Positions 1 through 10,217 are shown, counted from the stretch's first letter. The stretch is 41,500 nucleotides of DNA from Metabacillus dongyingensis (GCF_019933155.2 NZ_CP082944.1:262501-304000); one strand, 5' to 3'. The notes: generated by a model not told the origin, from the letters alone. Made by a program: numbers and translations.

Positions 1-280
1 TATGAAGGAGTACCGGGACGGGAGACTGCCACTTTATCATATGGACGTATACAGGATGGATGACAGTGATGAGGACTTAGGTTTTGATGAGTTTTTTGAA
101 GGAGAGGGTGTCACTGTTGTTGAATGGGCACATCTTATTCAGGAGCAGCTTCCTCCCGATCGTCTTGGTATTCGTATCCTTCGTGTGGAAGATGAATCCC
201 GTGAAATTATCTTTGAACCTATCGGGGATCACTATTTAGGTATATGTAAGGAGCTTATAGATGAAAGCAATAGCGATTGA
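1..280 (+). CDS. tsaE: tRNA threonylcarbamoyladenosine biosynthesis ATPase TsaE (3' part only)
   Basis: The window opens inside this gene; 92 C-terminal codons are visible and the P-loop half lies upstream. The segment RLPLYHMDVYRM is typical of the TsaE family, which forms the ATPase subunit that resets the TsaB-TsaD complex during t6A37 synthesis on ANN-decoding tRNAs. The frame remains open from the first base, so the ATG at position 2 is probably an internal Met and not the start. The stop lies 20 bp inside tsaB, so the two are translationally coupled. Gene order tsaE-tsaB-rimI-tsaD equals B. subtilis ydiB-ydiC-ydiD-ydiE, which makes the call firm despite the truncation. Confidence 0.9.
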   Translation, partial: MKEYRDGRLPLYHMDVYRMDDSDEDLGFDEFFEGEGVTVVEWAHLIQEQLPPDRLGIRILRVEDESREIIFEPIGDHYLGICKELIDESNSD

Positions 281-950
281 TACGTCCAATTTGACGCTTG
301 GTGTTGCCATAGTGGATGACATCAAAGTGATTGGAGAATATATAACAAACATTAAGCAGAATCATTCGGTCCGGGCGATGCCGGCTGTTGAATGGCTTAT
401 GCAGGAATGCGGGATCAGGCCTGAAGAGCTGGATCGTGTCATTGTTGCTTGCGGGCCTGGATCTTATACCGGCCTCCGAATTGGTGTCAGCATAGCTAAA
501 ACGCTTGCATGGACGTTGAATATACCGCTTGCCAGTGTTTCAAGTCTTGAGGTCCTTGCAGCTGGCGGAAGCTATTTTAATGGCTATATCTGCCCAATTT
601 TTGATGCACGGCGCGGTCAGGTGTATACAGGGTTGTATGAGTATGCAGATGGGGAGCTTATTAATAGAAGAAACGATCAAAATCTCCTGCTGTCTGATTG
701 GCTTTCAGAATTAAAAAAGGAAAAGAAGCAAATTCTTTTCATCGGGAATGATGTTAGCTTGCATCAGGAGTTAATCGTTGAAGTCCTGGGGGATCAGGCT
801 GTGATTGCAAGTATGACCGAGCATAATCCAAGACCGGCAATGCTTGGTAAAATCGGTCTGATGAAAGAGCCTGAGGATGTACATACTTTCGTGCCGAACT
901 ATATCCGTTTAGCAGAGGCAGAAGTAAAGTGGCTCGAACAACAGAAGTAA
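261..950 (+). CDS. tsaB: tRNA threonylcarbamoyladenosine biosynthesis protein TsaB
   Basis: This 229-residue protein belongs to the ASKHA fold family. It starts with the AIDTSNLTLGVA strand (phosphate-1-like motif) and carries the TsaB signature GPGSYTGLRIG near residues 66-76. TsaB is the catalytically inactive partner that dimerises with TsaD in the cytoplasm to transfer the threonylcarbamoyl group to tRNA A37. The ATG at 261 is preceded by AAGGAG at 248-253 inside the end of tsaE, and the frames overlap by 20 bp. The stop is followed after 4 bp by rimI. Length and position match B. subtilis YdiC. No oddities seen. Confidence 0.93.
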   Translation: MKAIAIDTSNLTLGVAIVDDIKVIGEYITNIKQNHSVRAMPAVEWLMQECGIRPEELDRVIVACGPGSYTGLRIGVSIAKTLAWTLNIPLASVSSLEVLAAGGSYFNGYICPIFDARRGQVYTGLYEYADGELINRRNDQNLLLSDWLSELKKEKKQILFIGNDVSLHQELIVEVLGDQAVIASMTEHNPRPAMLGKIGLMKEPEDVHTFVPNYIRLAEAEVKWLEQQK

Positions 951-954
951 GTGG

Positions 955-1425
955 GTGAGAAGGTTGAAGCAGGAACAGGATACAATCAAGATTCGGCTTA
1001 TGAATGTAGATGATATTGATGATGTTTATGAAATAGAAACGCAATCCTTTGCAACACCTTGGCTGAAGGAATCCTTTCACAATGAATTAACTCAAAATCA
1101 TTTTGCTAAATATCTTGTTGTAGAATTTGATCAAAAGATTATCGGGTATTGCGGACTTTGGATCATTATGGATGAGGCCCAAGTAACGAATATCGCCGTT
1201 TTGCCTGGTTTCAGAGGGAATAAGATTGGTGAGACTTTGCTGAAACAGGCAATCGGAATGGCAAAGGAGTATGGTGCAGGAAAAATTTCTCTTGAAGTAA
1301 GAGTCTCAAATCATGTAGCGCAATCTTTGTACACCAAGCTCGGTTTTCAGCCCGGCGGGATTAGAAAACGGTATTATACAGATAACGGGGAAGATGCTTT
1401 AGTAATGTGGGTGAATCTAAAATGA
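955..1425 (+). CDS. rimI: Ribosomal protein bS18-alanine N-acetyltransferase RimI (GNAT)
   Basis: GNAT-family acetyltransferase, about 150 residues. The acetyl-CoA pyrophosphate loop appears as the [12 protein letters not shown] segment (R/Q-x-x-G-x-G/A type), with the C-terminal [14 protein letters not shown] block typical of RimI. The family acetylates the N-terminus of ribosomal protein S18 and sometimes other proteins. The start is uncertain: GTG at 955 gives 156 residues, TTG at 964 gives 153, and neither has a well-spaced Shine-Dalgarno; the conserved domain begins near [11 protein letters not shown]. The stop overlaps the tsaD start by 4 bp (ATGA). Its place between tsaB and tsaD is the standard Bacillus arrangement. 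Confidence 0.88.
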   Translation: MRRLKQEQDTIKIRLMNVDDIDDVYEIETQSFATPWLKESFHNELTQNHFAKYLVVEFDQKIIGYCGLWIIMDEAQVTNIAVLPGFRGNKIGETLLKQAIGMAKEYGAGKISLEVRVSNHVAQSLYTKLGFQPGGIRKRYYTDNGEDALVMWVNLK

Positions 1426-2441
1426 CAGAAAAAGATCAATATATATTAGGAATAGAGACAAGCTGTGATGAAACGGCCGTATCTATTGTAAAAAACGGGC
1501 GGGAAATCATTTCGAATGTTGTCGCTTCTCAAATTGAAAGCCATAAACGTTTTGGCGGTGTTGTACCTGAGATCGCATCGAGACATCATGTTGAACAGCT
1601 TACACTTGTGCTTGAAGAAGCGATGGAACAGGCGGAAATGACATTTAAAGACCTGGATGCCATCGCCGTTACTGAGGGACCGGGTCTTGTTGGAGCACTT
1701 TTAATTGGAGTCAATGCAGCAAAAGCACTTGCATTTGCCCATCAGCTTCCATTAATAGGCGTTCACCATATTGCAGGGCATATCTACGCAAATCAGCTGA
1801 TCTCCGAATTGCAGTTTCCTTTGCTGTCGCTTGTGGTATCCGGTGGACATACTGAACTAGTTTATATGAAAGAACATGGATTGTTTGAAGTAATAGGAGA
1901 AACGCTTGATGATGCTGCAGGAGAAGCGTATGACAAAGTGGCAAGAACTCTCCATCTGCCTTATCCGGGAGGTCCTCATATAGACCGGATGGCAGCGGAA
2001 GGATCTCCAGTCATCAATTTACCTAGAGCCTGGCTAGAGCCTGATTCTTACAACTTTAGCTTCAGCGGTTTAAAATCAGCTGTCATCAATACTCTTCATA
2101 ATGCAGAGCAGCGAGGTGAAGTGATTGATCCTCATGATTTAGCCGCAAGCTTTCAGGCAAGCGTCATCGATGTTCTTGTCACTAAAACAGCATCTGCAGC
2201 TGAGAAATACCAAGTAAAGCAGGTTCTTCTTGCTGGAGGGGTAGCAGCAAATCGCGGTTTAAGAGCAGCTTTAGAAGAAAAGTTTAAAGAATTTAAGGAC
2301 GTAGAATTACTGATTCCTCCATTATCTCTATGTACAGACAATGCTGCTATGATTGCTGCAGCAGGAAGTGTACTTTATAAAAAGGGCCATAGAGGCAATT
2401 TGAGAATGAATGCAAATCCTGGACTGGAATTACCGAGTTAA
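1422..2441 (+). CDS. tsaD: tRNA N6-adenosine threonylcarbamoyltransferase TsaD
   Basis: Catalytic subunit of t6A synthesis: it moves threonylcarbamoyl from the AMP adduct onto A37 of tRNA. Reading from ATG 1422 gives 339 residues, near the usual 340-346. The metal-binding HHIAGH motif lies at about residues 115-120, and the ASKHA nucleotide motifs GIETSCDET near residues 10-18 and [13 protein letters not shown] in the C-terminal third are intact. I prefer ATG 1422 over the in-frame GTG 1407 because it forms an ATGA overlap with rimI and has GGGTGA at 1409-1414 at proper spacing. It is the last gene of the tsaE-tsaD run and is followed by a DnaA-box-rich gap and a terminator shared with ydiF. 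Confidence 0.95.
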   Translation: MTEKDQYILGIETSCDETAVSIVKNGREIISNVVASQIESHKRFGGVVPEIASRHHVEQLTLVLEEAMEQAEMTFKDLDAIAVTEGPGLVGALLIGVNAAKALAFAHQLPLIGVHHIAGHIYANQLISELQFPLLSLVVSGGHTELVYMKEHGLFEVIGETLDDAAGEAYDKVARTLHLPYPGGPHIDRMAAEGSPVINLPRAWLEPDSYNFSFSGLKSAVINTLHNAEQRGEVIDPHDLAASFQASVIDVLVTKTASAAEKYQVKQVLLAGGVAANRGLRAALEEKFKEFKDVELLIPPLSLCTDNAAMIAAAGSVLYKKGHRGNLRMNANPGLELPS

Positions 2442-2458
2442 TATGGTGTATTAACATG

Positions 2459-2619
2459 TTATCCACATGCTGTCTAATAACCTTTTTCAGATTTTAGAAA
2501 AGCTTGTTGAATAAGCATTGAATAACCTGTGGACAATGTGGATAAAAAAGCTCTATTTTGTGGATAATGTGAATAAAAGAGTGGAAACCTTATAAAATAA
2601 GATTTTTTAGTGTGGATAA
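2459..2619. promoter_or_regulatory. DnaA box cluster between tsaD and ydiF
   Basis: Six sites match TTATNCACA or differ by one base. TTATCCACA on the plus strand is at 2459-2467. On the minus strand are TTGTCCACA 2528-2536, TTATCCACA 2537-2545, TTATCCACA 2559-2567, TTATTCACA 2568-2576 and TTATCCACA 2611-2619. Four match TTATCCACA exactly. Two pairs abut head to tail and repeat with a 31-bp step. I recall that B. subtilis has a DnaA-bound cluster in the same gcp-ydiF gap, one of several outside oriC that titrate DnaA and restrain initiation. The gap encodes no protein. Confidence 0.88.
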
Positions 2620-2622
2620 CTA

Positions 2623-2657
2623 AAAAACTCAGTGCCATAATAGGCACTGAGTTTTTT
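2623..2657. terminator. Bidirectional intrinsic terminator between tsaD and ydiF
   Basis: The inverted repeat AAAAAACTCAGTGCC / GGCACTGAGTTTTTT with loop ATAATA gives a 15-bp perfect stem. It has a T-run on both strands, so it can serve the convergent tsaD operon and ydiF. Confidence 0.93.
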
Positions 2658-2675
2658 AATTTGTGTACAAAGCTG

Positions 2676-4592
2676 TTAATCCTCCTGAAGCTGTTCCCAT
2701 TCATTCATTAGATTTTCGAGTTCTTCGTGATAACCGTCGTTTTCTGTGTTTATTTCCTGTACCTTTGTATGATTTTGATAAATCTCTGGATCACATAACA
2801 GCTCTTCATTCTTCTCGATCTGCTGTTCAACGAACGAGATTCGCTCTTCTACTTCCTGCAGTCTTCTTTGTTTTTGTCTTGCCAATTTTTTCGCTTCTTT
2901 ATCTTGTTCATAGGATAGCTTATTTTGATTTTCTTTCGGCTTTAGATCAGGGACTGCATCAAGAGCTGCAAGCTCCAGCTGTTCTGCCTTTTTAGATTGA
3001 TAGTAATCATAGTCCCCCAGGTATTCATTAACGCCGCTTGCTGAAAGTTCGTATACTTTTGTAGCAATGCGATTAATGAAGTATCTATCGTGGGATACAA
3101 ATAGTATTGTGCCAGGGTAATCAATCAGGGCATTTTCCAGCACTTCTTTGCTGTCCAGATCTAGATGGTTTGTCGGCTCATCAAGGATAAGCAGATTTGC
3201 CTTTTGAAGCATTAGCTTAGCAAGAGCCAATCTTGCCTTTTGCCCGCCGCTTAAAGTAGAAACATTCTTTAAAACATCATCACCAGAAAAAAGGAAATTG
3301 CCGAGCACAGTCCGGATTTCTTTTTCATTCAGCATCGGGTATTCATTCCACAATTCATCAAGCACACGTTTATTCGAAGTTAAATTCGCCTGCTCCTGAT
3401 CGTAGTATCCAATCTTCACGCCTGAACCTATTTCGAATGATCCTTTTAATGGAGCCATCTTATCAATGATTGTTTTTAGAAGCGTCGATTTGCCGACTCC
3501 ATTTGGTCCGACAAGAGCAATGCTGTCACCTCTTGATATGGAAAAAGAAACGTTTGAAATGATTGGGTCAGAGCCATTATAGGAAACAGCAATATCCTTC
3601 GCTTTCAGTACATCGTTGCCGCTTTGCCTTTCAATATCAAAGCGGAAATGAGCTGATTTCTCGTCGCCCTGCGGCCTGTCCATCAATTCCATGCGGTCCA
3701 GTTTTTTTCTCCGGCTTTGAGCGCGTTTTGTAGTTGACGCTCTGGCCATATTTTTCTGAATGAAATCTTTTAATTTGGCCACTTCATCCTGCTGTTTTTC
3801 GTACAGCTTTAATTCGCGCTCAAAGTTTTCAGCGCTTTGCTCAAGGTAGCGGCTGTAGTTGCCGATGTATTTGATGCTTGTACTCCTGGAGATTTCGTAG
3901 ACCTGGTTCACTACTTTATCAAGAAAATAGCGGTCATGGGAAACGATTAAAATCGCTCCGCTGTAGCCTTGAAGATATTGCTCAAGCCAGGACAGCGTTT
4001 CAATATCCAGGTGGTTTGTCGGCTCATCCAGAACTAATAAGTCAGGACTCGTCAAAAGCAGCTTTCCAAGGGCAAGGCGCGTTTTCTGGCCTCCGCTCAA
4101 ACGCTGGATAGGAGAAGAGACATCGAAATCCGCGAATCCCAGACCATGAAGAACAGAACGAATATCTGCCTCATATTGATAGCCGCCTTTTTCTTTAAAC
4201 TCAATTTGCAGACGGTCGTATTCTTTTAAATATTGTTCAAATTCCCGCTTTGCGGGATCTGTATTGGCCATTTTTTGTTCAAGATCACGCATGGATTGCT
4301 CCATATCTTTTAAAAATTGAAACACAGAAACCATTTCATCCCAAATAGATAGATTAGATTCGAGACCTGTATCCTGCGCAAGGTACCCAATCGTCACATC
4401 TTTTGGCTTGATAATCTCTCCGGATTCGTAAGAAAGCTGACCCGCAATAATTTTGAGCAGGGTTGATTTACCGGCCCCGTTCCGTCCGACAAGGGCAATT
4501 TTATCCCGTGTTTGAACTTCAAGTTTGATATTCGATAATATAAGATCAGCTGCAAAATATTTCGTCAGCTGGTTTATTTGTAGCAAAATCAT
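2676..4592 (-). CDS. ydiF: ABC-F family ATP-binding protein YdiF
   Basis: 638 residues with two ABC domains and no membrane segment, as in ABC-F translation factors. Walker A motifs are GRNGAGKST near residue 37 and GPNGVGKST near 363; signatures are LSGGQKTRLAL and LSGGQKARLAL; both Walker B boxes read LILDEPTNHLD or LVLDEPTNHLD. The ABC-F linker lies between the domains (charged helix near residues 245-320), and a coiled-coil C-terminal extension rich in Glu, Lys and Gln occupies the last 80 residues, as in YdiF/Uup-like members. ABC-F proteins act on the ribosome E site, some giving antibiotic protection; which role applies here cannot be read. The GAGGTGA Shine-Dalgarno sits just before the ATG. 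It is a single gene, convergent with tsaD. Confidence 0.93.
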   Translation of the reverse strand: MILLQINQLTKYFAADLILSNIKLEVQTRDKIALVGRNGAGKSTLLKIIAGQLSYESGEIIKPKDVTIGYLAQDTGLESNLSIWDEMVSVFQFLKDMEQSMRDLEQKMANTDPAKREFEQYLKEYDRLQIEFKEKGGYQYEADIRSVLHGLGFADFDVSSPIQRLSGGQKTRLALGKLLLTSPDLLVLDEPTNHLDIETLSWLEQYLQGYSGAILIVSHDRYFLDKVVNQVYEISRSTSIKYIGNYSRYLEQSAENFERELKLYEKQQDEVAKLKDFIQKNMARASTTKRAQSRRKKLDRMELMDRPQGDEKSAHFRFDIERQSGNDVLKAKDIAVSYNGSDPIISNVSFSISRGDSIALVGPNGVGKSTLLKTIIDKMAPLKGSFEIGSGVKIGYYDQEQANLTSNKRVLDELWNEYPMLNEKEIRTVLGNFLFSGDDVLKNVSTLSGGQKARLALAKLMLQKANLLILDEPTNHLDLDSKEVLENALIDYPGTILFVSHDRYFINRIATKVYELSASGVNEYLGDYDYYQSKKAEQLELAALDAVPDLKPKENQNKLSYEQDKEAKKLARQKQRRLQEVEERISFVEQQIEKNEELLCDPEIYQNHTKVQEINTENDGYHEELENLMNEWEQLQED

Positions 4593-4694
4593 GTATTTTC
4601 ACCTCAGGCTATGATAATTTAAGTGTAGCTTATAGAAGAGTGAGCCGCAATGATTGTACCTTTCCTGGTGCGAACATTTGTCACAATAAGTAAA

Positions 4695-4723
4695 AAGACA
4701 GATTAGTAAAAATAGTGTATAGT
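4695..4723 (+). promoter_or_regulatory. Possible sigma-A promoter of moaC-rex
   Basis: AAGACA (4695-4700), a 17-bp spacer and TATAGT (4718-4723) lie 23 bp before the moaC start. The -35 is only four of six, so the site is tentative. No Rex-type operator (TTGTGAA-N4-TTCACAA) was seen next to it. Confidence 0.45.
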
Positions 4724-4745
4724 CTAGTATGAGGGGCGTTAAAAG

Positions 4746-5261
4746 ATGTCAAATTTTACTCATTTTAACCAGCAGGGCAGAGCCAAAATGGTTGATATAT
4801 CGAACAAACATGATTCTGTGCGCACCGCTGTTGCAGTTTCAAGCGTTGTTATGAAGGAACATGTCTATGAACAAATCGTGAATCACAAGCTTCAAAAAGG
4901 GGACGTGCTGGCGGTCGCACAGGTGGCCGGCATTATGGCTGCTAAAAACACATGGAATATTATTCCAATGTGTCATCCGATTCCGCTCAAGGGAATCGAT
5001 ATTGAGTTTGAATGGAAAAAAGAAAACGGCCTTTTCCATCTGATGATAGCTGCAGCTGTGAAAACAACAGGAAGTACAGGTGTGGAAATGGAAGCGCTAA
5101 CTTCCGCTTCTGTCTGCGCCCTGACCGTATATGATATGTGTAAAGCACTTGATAAAGGGTTAATCATCGGACCTGCCTATCTGTCTGTAAAAACAGGCGG
5201 AAAAAGCGGGGATTATACACGAGATGAACCTGTAGCTTTGAATGTGGGGGATAGAACGTGA
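4746..5261 (+). CDS. moaC: Cyclic pyranopterin monophosphate synthase MoaC
   Basis: 171 residues, the usual size. MoaC converts the MoaA product (3',8-cyclo-GTP) into cyclic pyranopterin monophosphate in molybdenum cofactor synthesis. The family blocks are all present: GRAKMVDIS near the N-terminus, [22 protein letters not shown] with the active-site His, the TGVEMEAL block, and [12 protein letters not shown] holding the Asp and Lys used in catalysis. GAGG at 4731-4734 precedes the ATG. The stop overlaps the rex start (GTGA), so both are cotranscribed, as with B. subtilis ydiG-ydiH. No other molybdenum cofactor genes are in the window. Confidence 0.94.
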   Translation: MSNFTHFNQQGRAKMVDISNKHDSVRTAVAVSSVVMKEHVYEQIVNHKLQKGDVLAVAQVAGIMAAKNTWNIIPMCHPIPLKGIDIEFEWKKENGLFHLMIAAAVKTTGSTGVEMEALTSASVCALTVYDMCKALDKGLIIGPAYLSVKTGGKSGDYTRDEPVALNVGDRT

Positions 5262-5899
5262 ACAACATCGAACAATCGAAAATTCCGCAAGCTACTGCTA
5301 AGCGCTTGCCTTTATACTATCGTTTTTTAAAGAATCTGCATGCATCAGGCAAGCAGCGTGTTTCTTCTGCGGAGCTGAGTGATGCTGTGAAAGTGGATTC
5401 TGCCACGATCCGCAGGGATTTTTCCTACTTTGGAGCCCTTGGGAAAAAAGGATATGGGTATAATGTTAATTATCTTCTTTCTTTTTTCAGAAAAACGCTC
5501 GATCAGGATGAGGTGACGAAGGTTACCTTAATTGGTGTCGGTAATCTCGGCACTGCCTTTTTGCATTATAATTTTACGAAGAACAATAATACGTTAATCT
5601 CACTTGCCTTTGATGTCGACGAGAAAAAAATCGGCACTGAAATCGGCGATGTTCCTATTTATAATTTGGCTGATCTTGAAGAACACCTGCCTGAGGATGT
5701 GACCGTGGCTATTTTAACGGTTCCGGCACAAGCTGCCCAGCCCATTACGGACAGGCTGATTGCAAAGGGAATTAAAGGAATTCTTAATTTTACTCCTGCG
5801 AGATTAAATGTACCGGAGGAAATCAGAATTCATCATATTGATTTAGCAGTAGAGCTGCAATCGCTCGTGTACTTTTTGAAGCACTATCCTAACGCTTAA
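5258..5899 (+). CDS. rex: Redox-sensing transcriptional repressor Rex
   Basis: 213 residues with an N-terminal winged helix ([22 protein letters not shown] is the recognition region, near residues 46-67) and a C-terminal Rossmann domain with GVGNLGTAF (near 95-103) that binds NADH/NAD+. Rex represses fermentative and respiratory genes when NADH is low and lets go when NADH rises. The C-terminal swapped helix block [16 protein letters not shown] is intact. The GTG start at 5258 overlaps the moaC stop by 4 bp and is preceded by GGGGGA. The protein is almost identical to B. subtilis YdiH through the DNA-binding region. Confidence 0.96.
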   Translation: MNNIEQSKIPQATAKRLPLYYRFLKNLHASGKQRVSSAELSDAVKVDSATIRRDFSYFGALGKKGYGYNVNYLLSFFRKTLDQDEVTKVTLIGVGNLGTAFLHYNFTKNNNTLISLAFDVDEKKIGTEIGDVPIYNLADLEEHLPEDVTVAILTVPAQAAQPITDRLIAKGIKGILNFTPARLNVPEEIRIHHIDLAVELQSLVYFLKHYPNA

Positions 5900-5916
5900 G
5901 AATTGAGGTGAATGAT

Positions 5917-6093
5917 ATGCCTAATATCGGTTTTGGAAGTTTGCTGCTGATCGTCTTTGCAGCACTATTAATCTTTGGGCCAAAGAAGCTGCCTGAGCTT
6001 GGTAAAGCAATTGGCAACTCATTGCGTGAATTTAAGCATGCAACGAAGGGTCTGGCGGACGACGATGAAGATAAAAAGAAAGAAGAGAAGTAA
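5917..6093 (+). CDS. tatAy: Sec-independent translocase subunit TatAy
   Basis: 58 residues. A single N-terminal membrane helix (about residues 5-20, [17 protein letters not shown]) is followed by the [11 protein letters not shown] hinge and an amphipathic helix, and then an acidic-lysine tail [11 protein letters not shown]. TatA oligomers form the passage for folded twin-arginine substrates. I chose ATG 5917 because GAGGTGA at 5905-5911 is 5 bp away; GTG 5908 lies within that Shine-Dalgarno. The gene is followed by tatCy with a 6-bp gap. In Bacillus a TatAy-TatCy pair works without TatB. Confidence 0.94.
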   Translation: MPNIGFGSLLLIVFAALLIFGPKKLPELGKAIGNSLREFKHATKGLADDDEDKKKEEK

Positions 6094-6099
6094 GATAGG

Positions 6100-6861
6100 A
6101 TGAAAGCTGTCATGAAACAAAACGAAATGTCGGTTATCGATCACATTGCTGAGCTTCGGAAAAGGCTGATCATTACAGTCTTTTTCCTTTTCCTCTCTGT
6201 GATTGCCGGCTTTTTATTAGCAAAGCCGATTATCATCTATTTACAGCATACGAATGAAGCTCAGAGTTTAACGCTGAATTCATTCCGAATGACCGATCCG
6301 CTTATGGTCTATATGCAATTCGCGTTTATCATTGCCTTTATTATTACATCGCCGATCATCCTCTATCAGCTATGGGCATTTGTAAGCCCTGGCCTCTACG
6401 AAAAGGAAAGAAGGGTCACACTGAGCTATATTCCAATTTCTATTGGACTGTTTCTCGCAGGCATCAGCTTTTCGTATTTTTTGCTCTTTCCATTTGTCGT
6501 GGATTTCATGGAGCGTATGTCCAATGATTTAGAGATTAATCAAGTCATTGGAATCAACGAATACTTTCAGTTTTTAATTCAGCTGACAGTGCCATTTGGA
6601 CTGCTGTTTCAGCTTCCGGTTGTTATTATGTTCTTAACGAGGCTCGGCATTGTCACACCGATGTTCCTCGTGAAAATCCGAAAATATGCGTACTTCATTC
6701 TGCTTGTTATTGCAGCGTTAATTACACCGCCGGAGCTTGTCTCGCATCTAATGGTTTCCGTACCGCTGTTTATCCTGTATGAAATAAGCATTGTTGTCTC
6801 AAGGTTTGCTTACCGCAAGGCGCAGCGGACTCAGTTTGAAGAAGCAAATAAAGAAGGGTGA
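6100..6861 (+). CDS. tatCy: Sec-independent translocase subunit TatCy
   Basis: 253 residues with six predicted membrane helices. TatC recognises the twin-arginine signal and recruits TatA. Hallmarks seen: the N-terminal HIAELRKRL motif, LWAFVSPGLYEKER between helices 2 and 3, and RKYAYFILLVIAALITPPE before helix 5. ATG 6100 gives the family length; ATG 6112 is an alternative with a similar weak Shine-Dalgarno. The gene closely follows tatAy, and the stop lies within the 5' arm of the terminator at 6856. Confidence 0.94.
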   Translation: MKAVMKQNEMSVIDHIAELRKRLIITVFFLFLSVIAGFLLAKPIIIYLQHTNEAQSLTLNSFRMTDPLMVYMQFAFIIAFIITSPIILYQLWAFVSPGLYEKERRVTLSYIPISIGLFLAGISFSYFLLFPFVVDFMERMSNDLEINQVIGINEYFQFLIQLTVPFGLLFQLPVVIMFLTRLGIVTPMFLVKIRKYAYFILLVIAALITPPELVSHLMVSVPLFILYEISIVVSRFAYRKAQRTQFEEANKEG

Positions 6862-6889
6862 TCCTGTCTGCAGGACCACCCTTTTTTTT
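6856..6889 (+). terminator. Intrinsic terminator after tatCy
   Basis: GGGTGATCCTG / CAGGACCACCC forms an 11-bp stem with one A-C mismatch and a TCTG tetraloop, followed by eight Ts. It also abuts the 3' end of ydiK, which converges on tatCy. Confidence 0.9.
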
Positions 6890-7085
6890 ATTTTTTCTTC
6901 GCTTTGACTTTGAAAGAGAGATTGAACATTCTAAATGCGACTCCAAGATCAAACGTCGCGATTAACATCAGCAGGATTGTCGGAAACGACCAAATCCCGC
7001 TTTCTGAACTGTTTACGGCGAGATAGGTAAACAGAATACCCATCGCCAAGTAAAAGATCCCCATTGAAATTGGGCTTGTTCTCAT
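6888..7085 (-). CDS. ydiK: Small membrane protein YdiK (DUF4305-like)
   Basis: 65 residues with two membrane helices (about 8-28 and 34-52) and a basic end, VKAKKK. Function unknown. It resembles B. subtilis YdiK, which has the same neighbours and size. Start ATG with GGAGG placed inside the last codons of ydiL; only 2 bp separate the ydiL stop from this start, so the pair is translationally coupled. The 3' end overlaps the tatCy terminator T-run. Confidence 0.82.
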   Translation of the reverse strand: MRTSPISMGIFYLAMGILFTYLAVNSSESGIWSFPTILLMLIATFDLGVAFRMFNLSFKVKAKKK

Positions 7086-7087
7086 GC

Positions 7088-7819
7088 TTACATGCCTCCA
7101 AAAATAAATTGCATTTGTTCTGCCTGTTTCAGCATTTCCTCAAGCTGTTCCCGGTTCGATTGCAGAATGACAACAAACGTATTCATCGCAACATGGGCAA
7201 AAATAGGAACCAGGAGACGCTTTGTTTTTACATATAGAAAAGCAAACACAAACCCCATTGATCCATAAAGAAGAAGATGCTGAGGTTCACCGTGAACTAG
7301 TGCGAATACAATCGAACTGATCAGTGCCGATAAAAAGAAATTGATGCGCTGATACAAAGCGCCGAATAAAATTTTTCTGAAAATAATCTCTTCCAGGATA
7401 GGACCTATGATGGAAGTCACGACTATGAGCAAAGGCGTAACCTTCAATACTTCCATGATGACTTTCGTATTTTCAGATTCACCTTCAATGCCAAATACCT
7501 GAATCTCAATATTGGCCGCGATCACCTGAACTGAAAGTGCCATAAACACGCCGCCGACAGCCCATAAGACGGATGGACCAGCGGGAGCTGCATCGCCCCT
7601 GAGGTCATTGCTTTTAAAATGGCTGCGGAGCAGAAGAAGTACGATTACAAAGGCAGCTGCAAAGCTGAAAACCGTCCAATAGCCTGATGCTGTAATCTGG
7701 GCCATGCGGAGCGATTGATCCTCTCCGACGCCAAGTTTAAGCAGAAGCGGAATGCCGAGAATGCCTGAAAACTGCATGACTATATATGTCAAAATAATAA
7801 GCCAGTATTCTTTCTTCAA
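7088..7819 (-). CDS. ydiL: CPBP family intramembrane glutamic endopeptidase YdiL
   Basis: 243 residues, about seven to eight membrane helices. The CPBP (Abi, CAAX protease) signatures are present: EEIIFRK near residue 140 (motif 1, catalytic Glu pair and Arg), FALVHG (motif 2 His) and HVAMN (motif 3 His). Members are membrane proteases or bacteriocin-immunity-like proteins; the substrate is not known here. The start is TTG at 7819, preceded at 8 bp by AAAGGAG. It forms a two-gene operon with ydiK and diverges from groES. Confidence 0.87.
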   Translation of the reverse strand: MKKEYWLIILTYIVMQFSGILGIPLLLKLGVGEDQSLRMAQITASGYWTVFSFAAAFVIVLLLLRSHFKSNDLRGDAAPAGPSVLWAVGGVFMALSVQVIAANIEIQVFGIEGESENTKVIMEVLKVTPLLIVVTSIIGPILEEIIFRKILFGALYQRINFFLSALISSIVFALVHGEPQHLLLYGSMGFVFAFLYVKTKRLLVPIFAHVAMNTFVVILQSNREQLEEMLKQAEQMQFIFGGM

Positions 7820-7884
7820 TTGAACGACTCCTTTAACTTGCCGGATGATTTAAGTCAATATAAGCAAAATTTCAGCTAGGCATA

Positions 7885-7893
7885 ATTGTACCA
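7885..7893 (-). promoter_or_regulatory. Possible extended -10 promoter of ydiL
   Basis: On the minus strand TGGTACAAT is an extended -10 (TG-N-TACAAT) about 65 bp before the TTG start. No good -35 is seen at 17 bp, which extended -10 promoters tolerate. Confidence 0.4.
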
Positions 7894-8002
7894 TAAATCA
7901 GGCAAGATGTAGGAAGATAACGCATATAGGGTATGCAGGAATGGCTATAAACATGTGAAATCGGCATAAGGAAAAGGATTTCAATTTTTTTTAACATATT
8001 AC

Positions 8003-8031
8003 TTGAATTTGCACGAGAGATTATATAATAT
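8003..8031 (+). promoter_or_regulatory. Sigma-A promoter of groES-groEL
   Basis: TTGAAT (8003-8008), a 17-bp spacer and TAATAT (8026-8031). The start of transcription would fall at about 8038-8042, at the edge of the CIRCE element, as in other Bacillus groE operons. Confidence 0.85.
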
Positions 8032-8041
8032 AATACTTGTG

Positions 8042-8068
8042 TTAGCACTCAAGACATATGAGTGCTAA
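8042..8068. promoter_or_regulatory. CIRCE operator (HrcA site)
   Basis: TTAGCACTC (8042-8050), nine bases, GAGTGCTAA (8060-8068): the exact CIRCE consensus. HrcA bound here represses groE; it needs GroEL to fold, giving feedback. hrcA itself is not in the window. Confidence 0.98.
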
Positions 8069-8114
8069 TAAAATGAAAATTTAAATTAATGAAATCTTGA
8101 GGAGGTTGTTTCAC

Positions 8115-8399
8115 TTGTTAAAGCCATTAGGTGATCGTGTCGTAATTGAGCTTGTACAATCTGAAGAAAAAACTGCTAGTGGGATCGTACTGCCGGATAG
8201 TGCCAAAGAAAAACCGCAAGAAGGTAAAGTAGTGGCAGTAGGTACTGGCCGTGTGCTTGACAACGGTGAGCGTATTGCTCTTGAAGTTGCAGAAGGCGAT
8301 CGCATCATCTTCTCAAAATACTCTGGTACAGAAGTGAAGTATGAGGGTTCTGAATACTTAATCTTACGCGAAAGCGACATTTTAGCAGTTATCGGCTAA
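8115..8399 (+). CDS. groES: Co-chaperonin GroES
   Basis: 94 residues, the family length. GroES is the heptameric lid of the GroEL chamber. It begins [12 protein letters not shown], holds the mobile loop region [14 protein letters not shown] (residues 17-30) and ends [15 protein letters not shown] chose TTG 8115 because the strong GGAGGT at 8101-8106 is 8 bp away and the first residues then match the family; an upstream in-frame TTG (8097) would overlap the Shine-Dalgarno. B. subtilis groES, as I recall, also starts near here with a rare codon. First gene of the CIRCE operon; groEL follows after 52 bp. Confidence 0.97.
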   Translation: MLKPLGDRVVIELVQSEEKTASGIVLPDSAKEKPQEGKVVAVGTGRVLDNGERIALEVAEGDRIIFSKYSGTEVKYEGSEYLILRESDILAVIG

Positions 8400-8445
8400 T
8401 TTATAAAAATTTCCAATATCATAGAACATCATTCTTAGGAGGTAA

Positions 8446-10080
<1,635 letters not shown>

Positions 10081-10100
10081 GGCTTTCCTGAGCCGAACAT

Positions 10101-10217
10101 CTGAGAAATAGTTAATCCTATTTTTCGACCAATTTCACTTAAATTGTGAAGTAGATGTGAAAAACTTATATCAATAGCAATAACCACTTCCTATTAAAAT
10201 TAGGGAGTGGTTTTTTG
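10101..10217 (+). repeat. groEL 3' flank, copy 1 of a diverged direct repeat
   Basis: This stretch after groEL, running from the GAGAAATA motif to the terminator, aligns by eye with 13178-13301. Shared short blocks in order include GAGAAATA, CCTATTT, ACCAAT or CCCAAT, GAAGTAG and AACCACTTC, and both copies end in an AACCACTTC-type terminator. It suggests that the 3 kb between the copies was inserted or duplicated with its flank. Confidence 0.6.
10182..10217 (+). terminator. Intrinsic terminator of groES-groEL
   Basis: AACCACTTCCTA / TAGGGAGTGGTT pair with one G-T wobble, followed by TTTT. It lies about 100 bp after the groEL stop. Confidence 0.88.

Noticed and set aside
8097..8114. Longer GroES start at TTG 8097
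   Set aside because: It covers the GGAGGT site that serves TTG 8115, and the added residues are not in the family.
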